Shown here piece after piece: positions 9,531 to 18,980 of a stretch of DNA of 64,000 bases. Numbering within the stretch: the stretch's first letter is position 1; every line of letters begins with the position of its first letter. Source of the DNA: Bradyrhizobium sp. MOS003 (GTDB lineage Bacteria > Pseudomonadota > Alphaproteobacteria > Rhizobiales > Xanthobacteraceae); assembly GCF_003020125.1 (NCBI RefSeq), contig NZ_PYFW01000003.1, forward strand, positions 682,001 through 746,000, given 5' to 3'. The position numbers and the translations under genes were made by a program. Under the pieces are notes generated by a model. It was given only the letters and a program-made list of their open reading frames with translations, was not told where the DNA came from and did no database searches.

Positions 9531-10963
9531 GTGATGCGCTGACACAGCTCGAAGCGGACATTCGCGCCGATCTCGCCAAAATCGCGCAGCCCGGCGCCGC
9601 CTGGCTCGAACCGAAAATGGGTCCGGACGGCAGACCTGCGCTGGACGTGCTCATCGTCGGCGCCGGCCAGTCCGGCGTGGCCATCGGCTTCGGCCTGATG
9701 CGCTCGCGCGTCGGCAACATCGTGCTTCTCGATAAGGCCGAGGAGGGGATGGAGGGTCCGTGGCGGACCTATGCCCGCATGCCCACGTTGCGCAGCCCGA
9801 AGGACTATACGGGACCCGACCTCGATATCCCGAGCCTGACGTATCAGTCCTGGCATGAAGCCCGCTTTGGCGAAGCGAGCTGGCAGCAGCTTGGCCTGAT
9901 CCTGCGAGAGCATTGGGCGGAGTATCTGCTCTGGCTGCGGCGGACGATCGGCTTGCCGGTGCGCAACGGCTGCGAGCTTCTGGAGATTGCGCCGGCGGCC
10001 GACGGCCTGCTCGCCGCGCGCGTGAAGCGGGCCGACGCGATCGAGGTGCTCTATGCGCGCAAGATCGTGCTGGCGACGGGGCAGGAGGGCATGGGCGGCT
10101 GGATGATCCCGGAGCAATTGCGGGATCTGCGGGCAGGCTCGGTCGCAACTGTGGCCGACGCGATCGATTTTGAAAGCCTCCGCGGCAAGCGCGTCGCCGT
10201 GATCGGCGCCGGCGCCTCCGCCTTCGACAATGCCGCCACCGCGCTGGAAGCGGGAGCCGCCGAAGTGCACCTGTTGTGCCGCCGAGCGCATATCCAGGTC
10301 ATCCAGCCCTATCGCTGGCTGACCTTCCGCGGCTTCCTGCGCCATCTCAGCGATCTCGACGATGCCTGGCGCTGGCGCTTCATGCGCTCCATTCTCGAAA
10401 TGCGGGAGGGCTTTCCGCAAGCAACTTATGACCGCTGCGCGCGCCACGCCAATTTCACCTTGCATCACGGCGCGCCGCTCGAAGCCGCGCGTCAGACCGC
10501 TAGTGGTGTTGAATTGCAGACACCGCGCGGCACCATCGCGGCGGACTTCGTCATCTGTGGCATCGGTATCGACATGAACTTTGCCGCGCGCGGTGAGCTC
10601 TCCAATATCGCGGGCAATATCGCGACCTGGGCCGATCGCTATCAGCCGCCGGACAACGAGCGCAACGCGCGGCTCGGCCGCTTCCCCTATCTCGCCGACG
10701 ACTACGCCTTCACCGAGCGCGTGCCCGGCGCCACGCCCTGGATCTCCGACATCCACTTGTTCGCCATTGCGTCGACGATGAGCTTCGGCGCCTCGGGATC
10801 GTCCATTAATGCGATGACGACCGCCGTGCCAAAGCTGGTCCACGGCCTGACGCGCGGCCTGTTCCGCGCCGATGTTGAACGGCACTGGGCCTCGCTCAGC
10901 GCCTATGACGTGCCGCAGGCCGTAGTTACGCGGCCGGCGCGAACAATGGAGGAGCAGCGATGA
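9527..10963 (+). CDS. FAD/NAD(P)-binding flavoprotein, FMO-like
   Basis: 478 residues. Two dinucleotide-binding motifs are present, VLIVGAGQSG (41-50) for FAD and VAVIGAGASAFD near residue 225 for NAD(P), the layout of flavin-containing monooxygenases and related oxidoreductases. An N-terminal extension of about 38 residues precedes the first motif. It probably oxidises an amine, thioether or ketone in the pathway served by this cluster. It starts within the SDR stop codon. The flavin reductase encoded upstream is not needed by typical FMOs, so any partnership is speculative. Confidence 0.82.
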   Translation: MSDALTQLEADIRADLAKIAQPGAAWLEPKMGPDGRPALDVLIVGAGQSGVAIGFGLMRSRVGNIVLLDKAEEGMEGPWRTYARMPTLRSPKDYTGPDLDIPSLTYQSWHEARFGEASWQQLGLILREHWAEYLLWLRRTIGLPVRNGCELLEIAPAADGLLAARVKRADAIEVLYARKIVLATGQEGMGGWMIPEQLRDLRAGSVATVADAIDFESLRGKRVAVIGAGASAFDNAATALEAGAAEVHLLCRRAHIQVIQPYRWLTFRGFLRHLSDLDDAWRWRFMRSILEMREGFPQATYDRCARHANFTLHHGAPLEAARQTASGVELQTPRGTIAADFVICGIGIDMNFAARGELSNIAGNIATWADRYQPPDNERNARLGRFPYLADDYAFTERVPGATPWISDIHLFAIASTMSFGASGSSINAMTTAVPKLVHGLTRGLFRADVERHWASLSAYDVPQAVVTRPARTMEEQR

Positions 10964-11013
10964 TCATCCATGCGCCGCCGCGACCAAGCATCGGCAAGCG
11001 CGTCCCATGAGAC

Positions 11014-11029
11014 TGGCGCGCAACTTGCT
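11014..11029 (+). promoter_or_regulatory. Sigma-54 (-24/-12) promoter for first peptide-type ABC operon
   Basis: TGGCGCGCAACTTGCT matches TGGCACG-N4-TTGCW with one substitution (A to G at the fifth base) and exact GG-N10-GC spacing. The expected transcript start near 11040 lies after the ATG at 11007 and before the ATG at 11082, which independently supports 11082 as the true start. Confidence 0.7.
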
Positions 11030-11081
11030 TCTTTCTTGGCCTGCCTTGCTGGCATTCTTGTCGAAATTCAGGGAAAAACCG

Positions 11082-12701
11082 ATGCGTTTTGTGTCTTTCA
11101 GGCCGGCATCCTCCATGCTCGCCACCGTCGCGCTTCTGCTCATCGTGAACGCGCCTGCGCAGGCGCAAACCCGGGCCGAGACATTGCGCTATGTCACCGG
11201 CGCATCCGTCAACACGCTCGATCCCAACATCCCCGGCTCGACGCGCGAATCCTTCGCGCTGAGCATGAGCACCTATGACCGGCTGGTAGCGTTCGGCCGC
11301 AAGCAGCTCAATGGCAAATGGGTGTTCGATCTCGACAAGATCACCGGCGAACTCGCCGAATCCTACGATGTCAGTCCCGACGGGTTGAAGCTCACCTTCC
11401 ACCTGCGCAAGGACGCCAAATTCCAGGACGGCTCGCCTGTCACGGCTGAGGACGTGAAATGGTCGCTCGATCGCTGCGTCACCGCACCGATCCTCGGCAA
11501 GGCGCAGTTGCTCACGGGCTCGCTGACCTCCGCGGATCAGTTCAAGGTGATCGATCCTCTCACGATCGAGGTGACGTTGCCCAAGCCCGACAAGCTCGCG
11601 CTGCCGAATCTCGCCACCGTCTACCCCATGATCATCAATTCGAAGCTGGCGAAGCAGCACGCGACCGCGGATGATCCCTGGGCCACCGCCTGGTTGAAGG
11701 AGAACACCGCAGGCAGCGGCGCCTATGTAATCGAGACCTTCAAGCCGGGCGAGCAGGCCATCATCAAGCGCAACGAGGCCTGGAACCGCGGCTCGCCCGA
11801 CAAGCCGGCCTTCTTCAAGCGCGTGATCATTCAGTCGGTGCCTGAGCCGGCGACCCGCGCCAATCTGGTCGAGCGCGGCGATGCCGATCTCGTGGTCGAT
11901 CTCCAGGCCAGCGACGTGCAGTCGCTGGAGGCCAAGGGCAAACTCAAGGTGATCTCGACGCCGCAATACAATTCGATCACGTTCGTCTCGATGAACAACC
12001 AGATCCCGCCGTTCGACAACCCCAATGTCCGCCGCGCGATCGCCTTTGCGCTGCCCTATGACGACATGTTCAAGGCGGCTCTGTTCGGTCGCGGCGCGCC
12101 GCTGTTCGGCGCGAGCTGGCCGGATGGCAAGCCGCTGAACGGGATCTATCCATTCCAGCAGCCGGTGAAGCTCGATCTCGACAAGGCCAGGGAATATCTC
12201 AAGGCCGCCGGGCTCCCCGAAGGCTTCTCGACCACCTTCAGCTTCAACGTCGGCCAGGCCTCGACCGCCGAACCGATGGCCGCCTTGGTAAAGGAGTCGC
12301 TCGGCAAGATCGGCATCAAGGTCGACATCCAGAAGCTGCCGGATGCGCAGATGTCGACCCAGATCAACGAGAAGAAGCTGCCCTTCTTCACCGAGGGCAT
12401 CGTCGCCTGGCTGCCGTCCACGGACTATTTCTACCGCAACTTCTACACCGGCAATCAGCGCTGGAATTACAGCTCGATCAACAACCCGGACCTTGCCGCG
12501 ATCGCGCAGGAAGCCCGCTTCGAGCCGGATAAGGCCAAGTACGAGGAGGACGGCCGCAAGCTCAACGCGATGCATGCCGATTTGATGCCGCAGATCATGC
12601 TGTGGCAGCCGAACCAGGACGCGGTGATGGCTCCTTCGGTCGAAGGCTACACCTACGAGTTCCACCGCCAGGTCGACTATCGCGACGTCAGCCGCAAGTG
12701 A
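11082..12701 (+). CDS. ABC transporter substrate-binding protein, peptide/nickel type (family 5)
   Basis: 539 residues from ATG 11082, chosen because AGGGA stands just upstream, because the N-terminus then gives a clean Sec signal peptide (hydrophobic MLATVALLLIV ending APAQAQ), and because the sigma-54 promoter at 11014 lies after the alternative ATG at 11007. The mature part begins with TLRYVTGASVNTLDP and contains the family-5 segment LTFHLRKDAKFQDGSPVTAEDVKW split over 110-140. It binds a peptide-like or opine-like solute in the periplasm and delivers it to the permease encoded by the next genes. A hydantoin or carbamoyl-amino acid is a plausible ligand given the neighbours. Confidence 0.9.
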   Translation: MRFVSFRPASSMLATVALLLIVNAPAQAQTRAETLRYVTGASVNTLDPNIPGSTRESFALSMSTYDRLVAFGRKQLNGKWVFDLDKITGELAESYDVSPDGLKLTFHLRKDAKFQDGSPVTAEDVKWSLDRCVTAPILGKAQLLTGSLTSADQFKVIDPLTIEVTLPKPDKLALPNLATVYPMIINSKLAKQHATADDPWATAWLKENTAGSGAYVIETFKPGEQAIIKRNEAWNRGSPDKPAFFKRVIIQSVPEPATRANLVERGDADLVVDLQASDVQSLEAKGKLKVISTPQYNSITFVSMNNQIPPFDNPNVRRAIAFALPYDDMFKAALFGRGAPLFGASWPDGKPLNGIYPFQQPVKLDLDKAREYLKAAGLPEGFSTTFSFNVGQASTAEPMAALVKESLGKIGIKVDIQKLPDAQMSTQINEKKLPFFTEGIVAWLPSTDYFYRNFYTGNQRWNYSSINNPDLAAIAQEARFEPDKAKYEEDGRKLNAMHADLMPQIMLWQPNQDAVMAPSVEGYTYEFHRQVDYRDVSRK

Positions 12702-12733
12702 TAGCGTTAGCCGAAGGGAGGCTCCGGAAGGTG

Positions 12734-13765
12734 ATGACCGGTCTTGGCGCAACGATGATGCGGGCGGGCAGACGGCTGTTGTCGTCGCTGCCGGCGCTGT
12801 TCGGCGTGCTGGTCTTCACCTTCCTGCTGATGCGCGTCCTGCCGGGCGACCCCGCGGTGTTCTTCGCCTCCGGGCCCAATGCCGGCAAGGAGGAGATCGA
12901 GCAGATCCGCAAGCAGATGGGGCTCGACCAATCGGTGCCGGAGCAGCTCGTGTTCTATCTCTCCGACATCGGTCAGGGCAATCTCGGCCGCTCCATGATG
13001 ACCGGGCAGCCAGTGTTGAAGGATCTGCGCGAGCGGCTGCCGGCCTCGCTGGAGCTCACCTTCACGGCGCTCTTAATGGCGCTAATCGCGGCGGTGCCGC
13101 TCGGCGTGGTCGCGGCGCTCCGGCCGGGATCGCTCGTCGATCACGGCGTGCGGCTGTTCTGCGCGCTCGGCGTCTGCGTGCCGACCTTCGTGTCGGGCCT
13201 GCTATTGATCTACGTCTTCTACTATCTGCTCGGGCTTGCGCCTGATCCGACGGGCCGGATCGACGTCTTCACCTCGCTGCCGCCATCGCGCACGGGTTTC
13301 CTGTCGATCGATTTCCTGCTCGCCGGTGACTTCGAGGGCTGGTGGGCGGCCTTCAAGCAGCTGATCTTGCCAGCGGTTAGCATGGCCCTGTTCGTGATCG
13401 CACCGCTGGCGCGGATCACGCGGGCCTCGATGCTGGTGTCGCTCGGCAGCGACTTCGTGCGAACCGCGCGCTCGGTCGGGTTGTCCTGGCGCAAGGTGGT
13501 CGTCACCTACGCGCTGCGGAACGCCATCCTGCCCGTCATCACCATCGCCGGCATCGTATTCTCGACCATGCTGGGCGCCAATGTGCTGGTGGAGAAGGTG
13601 TTCTCCTGGCCGGGCGTTGCGTCCTACGCGCTCGATGCGCTGCTCTCCTCCGACTATGCGCCGGTGCAGGGCTTCGTGCTGCTGATGGCCAGCCTCTTCG
13701 TGCTGGTCAATCTCGTTGTCGACATCTGCTACGGCATCGCCGATCCCAGGGTGTCGATCGGATGA
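12734..13765 (+). CDS. ABC transporter permease, DppB type
   Basis: 343 residues from ATG 12734; GTG 12731 is also possible since GGGAGG at 12716-12721 is nearer to it. The opening LFGVLVFTFLLMRVLPGDPA is characteristic of DppB/OppB permeases, and the EAA loop region TARSVGLSWRKVV is visible in the C-terminal half. About six transmembrane segments are expected in the inner membrane. It follows the binding-protein gene after 32 bases and overlaps the next permease gene by 4 bases. Confidence 0.9.
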   Translation: MTGLGATMMRAGRRLLSSLPALFGVLVFTFLLMRVLPGDPAVFFASGPNAGKEEIEQIRKQMGLDQSVPEQLVFYLSDIGQGNLGRSMMTGQPVLKDLRERLPASLELTFTALLMALIAAVPLGVVAALRPGSLVDHGVRLFCALGVCVPTFVSGLLLIYVFYYLLGLAPDPTGRIDVFTSLPPSRTGFLSIDFLLAGDFEGWWAAFKQLILPAVSMALFVIAPLARITRASMLVSLGSDFVRTARSVGLSWRKVVVTYALRNAILPVITIAGIVFSTMLGANVLVEKVFSWPGVASYALDALLSSDYAPVQGFVLLMASLFVLVNLVVDICYGIADPRVSIG

Positions 13766-14610
13766 CCAGCGCAACCCTCCGCCATTCGGTCTGGATCCTG
13801 CGCGGCAATCCGCTCACCGCCGTTGCCGCAACCGGCGTGCTCCTGTTCGTGCTGGTTGCGATCGTCGGACCGTGGATCGTGCCTTACGATCCCGTGGCTT
13901 CCAATGTCTCGGAAGCCCTGCTACCGCCGAGCGCGGCGCACATTGCCGGCACGGATCAGCTCGGGCGCGACGTGTTCAGCCGTCTCATCATCGCCGCGCG
14001 TCTCGATCTTGCCATTGCGGTCTCGGCCGTCGGCATCTCCTTCGCGATCGGTGCCGTGGTCGGCGCGTTCTGTGGCTATGCCGGTGGCCGGCTCGATCGC
14101 GGCGTCGGCCGTTTCGTCGACGTGATGATGGCCTTTCCGCTGTTCGTGCTGGCGATGGCCATGGTCGCAGCGCTCGGCAACCGTATCGAGAACATCGTCA
14201 TCGCGACCGCGATCATCAATCTTCCCTTCTACATCCGCTTCGCGCGGGCCGAAGTCAATGTCCGCCGCAATGTCGGCTGGGTGGAGGCGGCGCGCGCCTG
14301 CGGCGAGAGCCATTTCTCGGTGGTGCTGCGCTTCCTGCTGCCGAACATCCTGCCGGCAATGGCCGTGCAGATCTCGCTGAACCTCGGCTGGGCCATCCTG
14401 AACGCCGCGGGCCTGTCCTTCATCGGTCTGGGCGTCAAGCCGCCGACGCCGGAATGGGGCATCATGGTCGCGGAAGGAGCGCGCTTCATCTCGACGGGGC
14501 GGTGGTGGCTGGTCGCCTTTCCGGGTTTGGCGCTGATGATGGCGGTCTTGTGCTTCAACCTCCTCGGAGACGGGATGCGGGACATTCTCGACCCCCGCAT
14601 GCGCACATGA
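13762..14610 (+). CDS. ABC transporter permease, DppC type
   Basis: 282 residues. DppC/OppC hallmarks include GPWIVPYDP near the N-terminus, HIAGTDQLGRDVFSRLI, and the EAA loop EAARACGESHFSVV; it ends LGDGMRDILDPRMRT. It is the second membrane subunit of the importer. Start overlaps the DppB stop (ATGA), and its own stop overlaps the ATPase start (ATGA), so the set is tightly coupled. Confidence 0.9.
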   Translation: MTSATLRHSVWILRGNPLTAVAATGVLLFVLVAIVGPWIVPYDPVASNVSEALLPPSAAHIAGTDQLGRDVFSRLIIAARLDLAIAVSAVGISFAIGAVVGAFCGYAGGRLDRGVGRFVDVMMAFPLFVLAMAMVAALGNRIENIVIATAIINLPFYIRFARAEVNVRRNVGWVEAARACGESHFSVVLRFLLPNILPAMAVQISLNLGWAILNAAGLSFIGLGVKPPTPEWGIMVAEGARFISTGRWWLVAFPGLALMMAVLCFNLLGDGMRDILDPRMRT

Positions 14611-16277
14611 GCGAGGCGCTGCTCAGGATCGACGACCTCCACGTGGCGTTCTCGACGCGGCGTGGCATGGTCGAGGCTGTGCGCGGCGTGACGCTCACGG
14701 TCGAAAAGGGCGAGATGCTCGGCCTCGTCGGCGAGAGCGGCTCGGGCAAGTCGGTGACCGGCTTTGCCACGACGCGACTGCTCGACGCGGCGGGGCGGGT
14801 CACCGGAGGCAGGATCCTGTTCCGCGGACAGGACGTGACAAAACTTGGGGGAGACGACCTCCGGCAGCTCCAGGGCGCCGCGATGTCGATGATCTTCCAG
14901 AACCCGCGGGCCGCGCTGAATCCGATCCGGGCCATCGGCTTGCAGATCGCGGACGCGATCCTCACCCACAAGCGCATCTCGAAGGAGGCGGCGCGAGCCG
15001 AAGCGCTGGATCTGCTGCGCGCCGTTCAGATCCGCGAGCCCGAGGCGCGGATGAATGCCTATCCGCACGAGCTCTCCGGCGGCATGTGCCAGCGCGTCAT
15101 GATCGCGATCGCGATCTCCTGCAATCCGGCGCTGCTGATTGCCGACGAGCCAACCACCGGCCTCGATGTCGCCACCCAGAAAGTGGTGATGGATCTCCTG
15201 GCGGACATCGCCGCCGCGCGCGGCATGGCCACGATCCTGATCACGCACGATCTCGGGCTAGCGGCGCGCTATTGCCGCCGCATTGCCGTGATGGAGCGCG
15301 GCCGTATCGTCGAGGAAGCGAGTCCCAAGACGCTCTTCAGCACGCCCCAGCACGCCTACACCAGGCGCCTGGTCGCGGCATCGCCGACGTCGACGTCGCG
15401 GATCGAAGACCTCGTCACCGAAGAGGAGCGGGAAGGCTACGCGGCAATGCTCGGCAAACCGAGGCTGGAGCCCGCGTACGGAACGCCGCCGCTGCTCGAG
15501 GTACGCAAGCTCGCCAAGCGCTTCGACGAGGGCTCGGCGGCGGTGGCCGACTTCTCGATGACCATGGCCGGCGGCGAAAGCGTCGGGCTCGTCGGTGAGT
15601 CCGGGTCCGGCAAGAGCACGACGTCGCGGATGATCTGCCGGCTGATCGATCCCAGCGAAGGCGACATCGTGTTCGACGGGCAGTCGGTCGGCCATATCGC
15701 GTCGCGCGACTTCCACCGCTCGCCATTGCGCAAAGACATCCAGATGGTGTTCCAGGATCCGAACGAGAGCCTCAATCCGCGTTTTACGGCGTTCGATTGT
15801 ATCGCCCACCCGCTGATGCGGCTCGATGGCATGCGTGCGGGCGAAGCGCTGCGCAAGCGCGTGGAGGAATGCGCCGAGCGTGTCGGGCTGCCGCTGGAAT
15901 TGCTGCCGCGCTTCCCGCACCAGCTCTCCGGCGGCCAGAAGGCGCGCGTCGGCATCGCCCGCGCCATCGCCTGCCGCCCGCGGCTCCTGGTGCTGGACGA
16001 GCCGACCGCCGCGCTCGATGTCTCGGTGCAGGCGGTGGTGCTGCAACTGCTCGATCGCCTCAGGCGAGAGAACGACATCGCGCTGCTGTTCGTCAGCCAC
16101 GATCTCAACGTGGTGCGCATGCTCTGCGACCGCACCATCGTGCTGCGCAATGGCGGAATCGTCGAGCAGGGCGAGAGCCGGGCGCTGTTCGACAACCCGA
16201 AGACCGATTACACGCGCAAGCTGGTCGAGGCCATCCCGCATATCGAGACGGGCAAGATGCTCGCGGCCGCCCTTTGA
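14607..16277 (+). CDS. Fused double ATPase of peptide-type ABC importer (DppD-DppF)
   Basis: 556 residues from ATG 14607, which overlaps the permease stop; the frame stays open far upstream as a shadow of the permease. Two full nucleotide-binding domains are joined: Walker A GESGSGKS occurs twice, with signatures LSGGMCQRV in the first and LSGGQKARV in the second, and DEPT Walker B in both. It powers uptake by the binding protein and permeases encoded upstream. Fusion contrasts with the second importer downstream, where the two ATPases are separate genes, so the two systems are not simple duplicates. Confidence 0.92.
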   Translation: MSEALLRIDDLHVAFSTRRGMVEAVRGVTLTVEKGEMLGLVGESGSGKSVTGFATTRLLDAAGRVTGGRILFRGQDVTKLGGDDLRQLQGAAMSMIFQNPRAALNPIRAIGLQIADAILTHKRISKEAARAEALDLLRAVQIREPEARMNAYPHELSGGMCQRVMIAIAISCNPALLIADEPTTGLDVATQKVVMDLLADIAAARGMATILITHDLGLAARYCRRIAVMERGRIVEEASPKTLFSTPQHAYTRRLVAASPTSTSRIEDLVTEEEREGYAAMLGKPRLEPAYGTPPLLEVRKLAKRFDEGSAAVADFSMTMAGGESVGLVGESGSGKSTTSRMICRLIDPSEGDIVFDGQSVGHIASRDFHRSPLRKDIQMVFQDPNESLNPRFTAFDCIAHPLMRLDGMRAGEALRKRVEECAERVGLPLELLPRFPHQLSGGQKARVGIARAIACRPRLLVLDEPTAALDVSVQAVVLQLLDRLRRENDIALLFVSHDLNVVRMLCDRTIVLRNGGIVEQGESRALFDNPKTDYTRKLVEAIPHIETGKMLAAAL

Positions 16278-16330
16278 GGTCTCAACCTGCCATAAAAGCG
16301 ATGAGATCCCGCTGGCGAAGGTTCGGTTAC

Positions 16331-16346
16331 TGGCATACCATTTGCA
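16331..16346 (+). promoter_or_regulatory. Sigma-54 (-24/-12) promoter for second peptide-type ABC operon
   Basis: TGGCATACCATTTGCA fits TGGCACG-N4-TTGCW with the invariant GG and GC and correct spacing; two less conserved bases differ. It lies in the 142-base gap before the Tat-exported binding protein, with an expected transcript start near 16358. A 15-base palindrome follows at 16377. Confidence 0.72.
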
Positions 16347-16376
16347 CGCTAATGGGCTTCGGTTTCACCTGCCATT

Positions 16377-16391
16377 GGCCAATAATTGGCC
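16377..16391. promoter_or_regulatory. Perfect 15-base palindrome in 5' leader
   Basis: GGCCAATAATTGGCC has 7-base arms around a central A. It lies about 20 bases after the expected sigma-54 start point and 29 bases before the binding-protein ATG. It could be a repressor operator or a short RNA hairpin; no regulator in the window points to either. Confidence 0.4.
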
Positions 16392-16419
16392 GGCATCACG
16401 GCACGACTGGGAGGATTTC

Positions 16420-18021
16420 ATGGATCGCAGGACCGTATTGAAGGGACTGGCTGGCGCGGGCGGTCTGGCATTGACGGGCCTCTCGGCCCCGGCCATCGCG
16501 CAAGGCGCATCGGCCCGCACCCTGCGCTTCGTGCCGCAAGCCAATCTCGCCAATTTCGATCCGATCTGGGGCACGCAATATGTCGTGCGCAATGCGGCCG
16601 CCCTCGTTTGGGACACGCTCTACGGCATCGACGCGCAGCTTCAGCCGCAGCGTCAAATGGTGGAGTCTGAAGAGACGACGGACGATGGCAAGACCTGGAC
16701 GTTCAAGCTCCGCCCCGGCCTAAAGTTTCATGACGGCGAGCCGGTGCTGGCCAAGGACGTCGTCGCGAGCCTGTCGCGCTGGGCCGCGCGCGATCCGATG
16801 GGCCTGATGATCATTGCGATCCAGCAGGAATTGACCGCCGTCGACGACCGCACCTTCAAATGGGTCTTGAAGCAGCCCTTCCCGAAAATGCTCTACGCGC
16901 TGGCCAAGAACAACGCGCCGTGCTCCTTCATCATGCCCGAGCGCATCTCCAAGACCGATCCCTTCAAGCAGATCACCGAATATGTCGGCTCGGGTCCGAT
17001 GAAGTTCGCCAAGGGCGAATGGGTGCCCGGCGCCAAGGCGGTGTTCGAGAAATTCGCCGATTACGTCCCGCGGCAGGAGAAGGCATCCTGGCTTGCCGGC
17101 GGCAAGCAGATGCTGATCGATCGCGTGGAATGGATTGTGATGCCGGACCCGGCGACCGCGGCGGCCGCATTGCAGAACGGCGAGGTCGACTGGTGGGAGA
17201 ACCCGATCGCCGATCTCGTGCCCGTGCTGAAGAAGAACAAGAACATCAGCGTCGACATTGGCGATCCGCTCGGCAATATCGGCTCGTTCCGCATGAACCA
17301 TCTGTTCGCGCCGTTCAACGACGTGCGGGCGCGGCGCGCGGTGCTGATGGCGCTCAACCAGGAAGACTACATGCGCGCGATCGTCGGCGACGACAACGCG
17401 CTGTGGAAGCCGCTGCCCGGCTTCTTCACGCCGGACACGCCTGTCTACAACGAACTGGGCGGCGAGATCCTGAAGGGCAAGCGCGATTTCGATGCCGCCA
17501 AGAAGCTGCTCGCCGAGAGCGGCTATTCAGGCCAGCCGGTCACGTGCCTGGTCGCGCAGGATCAGCCGATCACGAAGGCGCAGGGCGACGTCACCGCGGA
17601 TCTCTTGAAGAGGCTCGGCATGAATGTCGACTTCGTCGCAACCGATTGGGGCACGGTAGGCTCCCGCCGGGCGCAAAAGACGCCGCCCGGGCAGGGCGGC
17701 TGGAACATGTTCCATAGCTGGCACGCCGGCGCCGACTGTATCACGCCCGCCGCCTATACCGCCATTCGCGCCAATGGCGACAAGGCCTGGTTCGGCTGGC
17801 CCAATAGCCCGAACACCGAGAAGGAGATCGCCGGCTGGTTCGAGGCCAAGAATGTCGAGGAGGAGAAGGCGGCGATCGGGCGGGTCAACAAGGCGGCGCT
17901 CGAGGATGTCGTCTACGCGCCGACCGGCTTCTTCCTGACCTACACGGCCTGGCGCAAGAACGTCTCCGGCATCACCAAGGGGCCGCTGCCGTTCTTCTGG
18001 GGCGTTTCGAAATCCGCATGA
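16420..18021 (+). CDS. ABC transporter substrate-binding protein, peptide type, Tat-exported
   Basis: 533 residues from ATG 16420, with GGGAGG five bases before. The N-terminus DRRTVLKGLAGAGG is a twin-arginine signal, ending near APAIAQ, so the protein is exported folded. The mature sequence TLRFVPQANLANFDPIW and the FKLRPGLKFHDGEPV segment place it in solute-binding family 5. It is the receptor of the second importer here. Tat export separates it from the Sec-exported receptor at 11082. Ligand unknown; cyclic ureides, carbamoyl amino acids or peptides fit the context. Confidence 0.9.
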   Translation: MDRRTVLKGLAGAGGLALTGLSAPAIAQGASARTLRFVPQANLANFDPIWGTQYVVRNAAALVWDTLYGIDAQLQPQRQMVESEETTDDGKTWTFKLRPGLKFHDGEPVLAKDVVASLSRWAARDPMGLMIIAIQQELTAVDDRTFKWVLKQPFPKMLYALAKNNAPCSFIMPERISKTDPFKQITEYVGSGPMKFAKGEWVPGAKAVFEKFADYVPRQEKASWLAGGKQMLIDRVEWIVMPDPATAAAALQNGEVDWWENPIADLVPVLKKNKNISVDIGDPLGNIGSFRMNHLFAPFNDVRARRAVLMALNQEDYMRAIVGDDNALWKPLPGFFTPDTPVYNELGGEILKGKRDFDAAKKLLAESGYSGQPVTCLVAQDQPITKAQGDVTADLLKRLGMNVDFVATDWGTVGSRRAQKTPPGQGGWNMFHSWHAGADCITPAAYTAIRANGDKAWFGWPNSPNTEKEIAGWFEAKNVEEEKAAIGRVNKAALEDVVYAPTGFFLTYTAWRKNVSGITKGPLPFFWGVSKSA

Positions 18022-18038
18022 TCGTGCACTGAAACCAG

Positions 18039-18980
18039 ATGCTCTCCTACATCCTCCGTCGCATCGTCTCGACATTGCCGGTCATGGCGATCGTCGCGCT
18101 GTTCGTGTTCAGCCTGCTTTACATCGCGCCGGGTGATCCCGCCGTGGTGATCGCGGGCGACCAGGCGAGCCCGGAGGATGTGGAGCGCATCCGCCAGAGC
18201 CTCGGTCTCGATCGTCCGTTCCTGATCCAGTTCGGCAGCTGGGTCTGGCGCATCCTGCATGGCGATCTCGGCACCTCGATCTTCACCAACCTGCCGGTCT
18301 CGGCGTTGATCGGACAGCGCCTCGGACCGACGCTGTCGCTGATGATCGTCACGCTGCTGCTCACGATCGTGATCGCAGTGCCGCTCGGTGTGGTAGCGGC
18401 CTGGAAGGCCGGCAGCCTGATCGACCGCGTCATCATGGGCTTTGCCGTGTTCGGCTTCTCGCTGCCCGTCTTCGTGGTCGGCTACATGCTCGCCTACATC
18501 TTCGCGCTCGAATTGGAATGGCTCCCGGTGCAGGGCTACACGCCACTGGCCCAGGGCTTCTGGCCCTGGCTGGAAAATCTGATTCTTCCGGCGGTCGCGC
18601 TCGGCTGCGTCTATATCGCGCTGATCGCGCGCATTACCCGCGCCACCATGCTCGAAGTGCTGCAGCAGGATTATATCCGCACCGCGCGGGCCAAGGGCCT
18701 CGGGCAGGGCGGCATCCTGTTTGTTCACGCGCTGAAGAACGCGGCGGTGCCGATCGTCACCGTGATCGGGATCGGTATCGCGCTCCTTATCGGCGGTGCG
18801 GTCGTCACCGAAAGCGTGTTTGCGATTCCCGGCCTCGGCCGGCTCACGATCGATGCGATCCTGCGCCGCGACTATCCGGTCATCCAGGGTATCGTGCTGC
18901 TGTTCAGCTTCGTCTACGTCCTCGTCAATCTGATGATTGACGTCATCTATACGCTCGTTGACCCGAGGATCCGCTATTGA
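18039..18980 (+). CDS. ABC transporter permease, DppB type (second importer)
   Basis: 313 residues, with the family opening MLSYILRRIVSTLPVMAIV and LYIAPGDPAVVIAGDQA. The EAA loop RTARAKGLGQGGILFVHALKN and the terminal VDPRIRY are typical. Inner-membrane half of the second importer. It begins 17 bases after the binding-protein stop and ends overlapping the next permease start. Confidence 0.9.
   Translation: MLSYILRRIVSTLPVMAIVALFVFSLLYIAPGDPAVVIAGDQASPEDVERIRQSLGLDRPFLIQFGSWVWRILHGDLGTSIFTNLPVSALIGQRLGPTLSLMIVTLLLTIVIAVPLGVVAAWKAGSLIDRVIMGFAVFGFSLPVFVVGYMLAYIFALELEWLPVQGYTPLAQGFWPWLENLILPAVALGCVYIALIARITRATMLEVLQQDYIRTARAKGLGQGGILFVHALKNAAVPIVTVIGIGIALLIGGAVVTESVFAIPGLGRLTIDAILRRDYPVIQGIVLLFSFVYVLVNLMIDVIYTLVDPRIRY

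Noticed and set aside
11007..11081. Earlier start (ATG 11007) for the first peptide-binding protein
   Set aside because: It lies upstream of the expected sigma-54 transcript start and puts 25 residues before a complete signal peptide.
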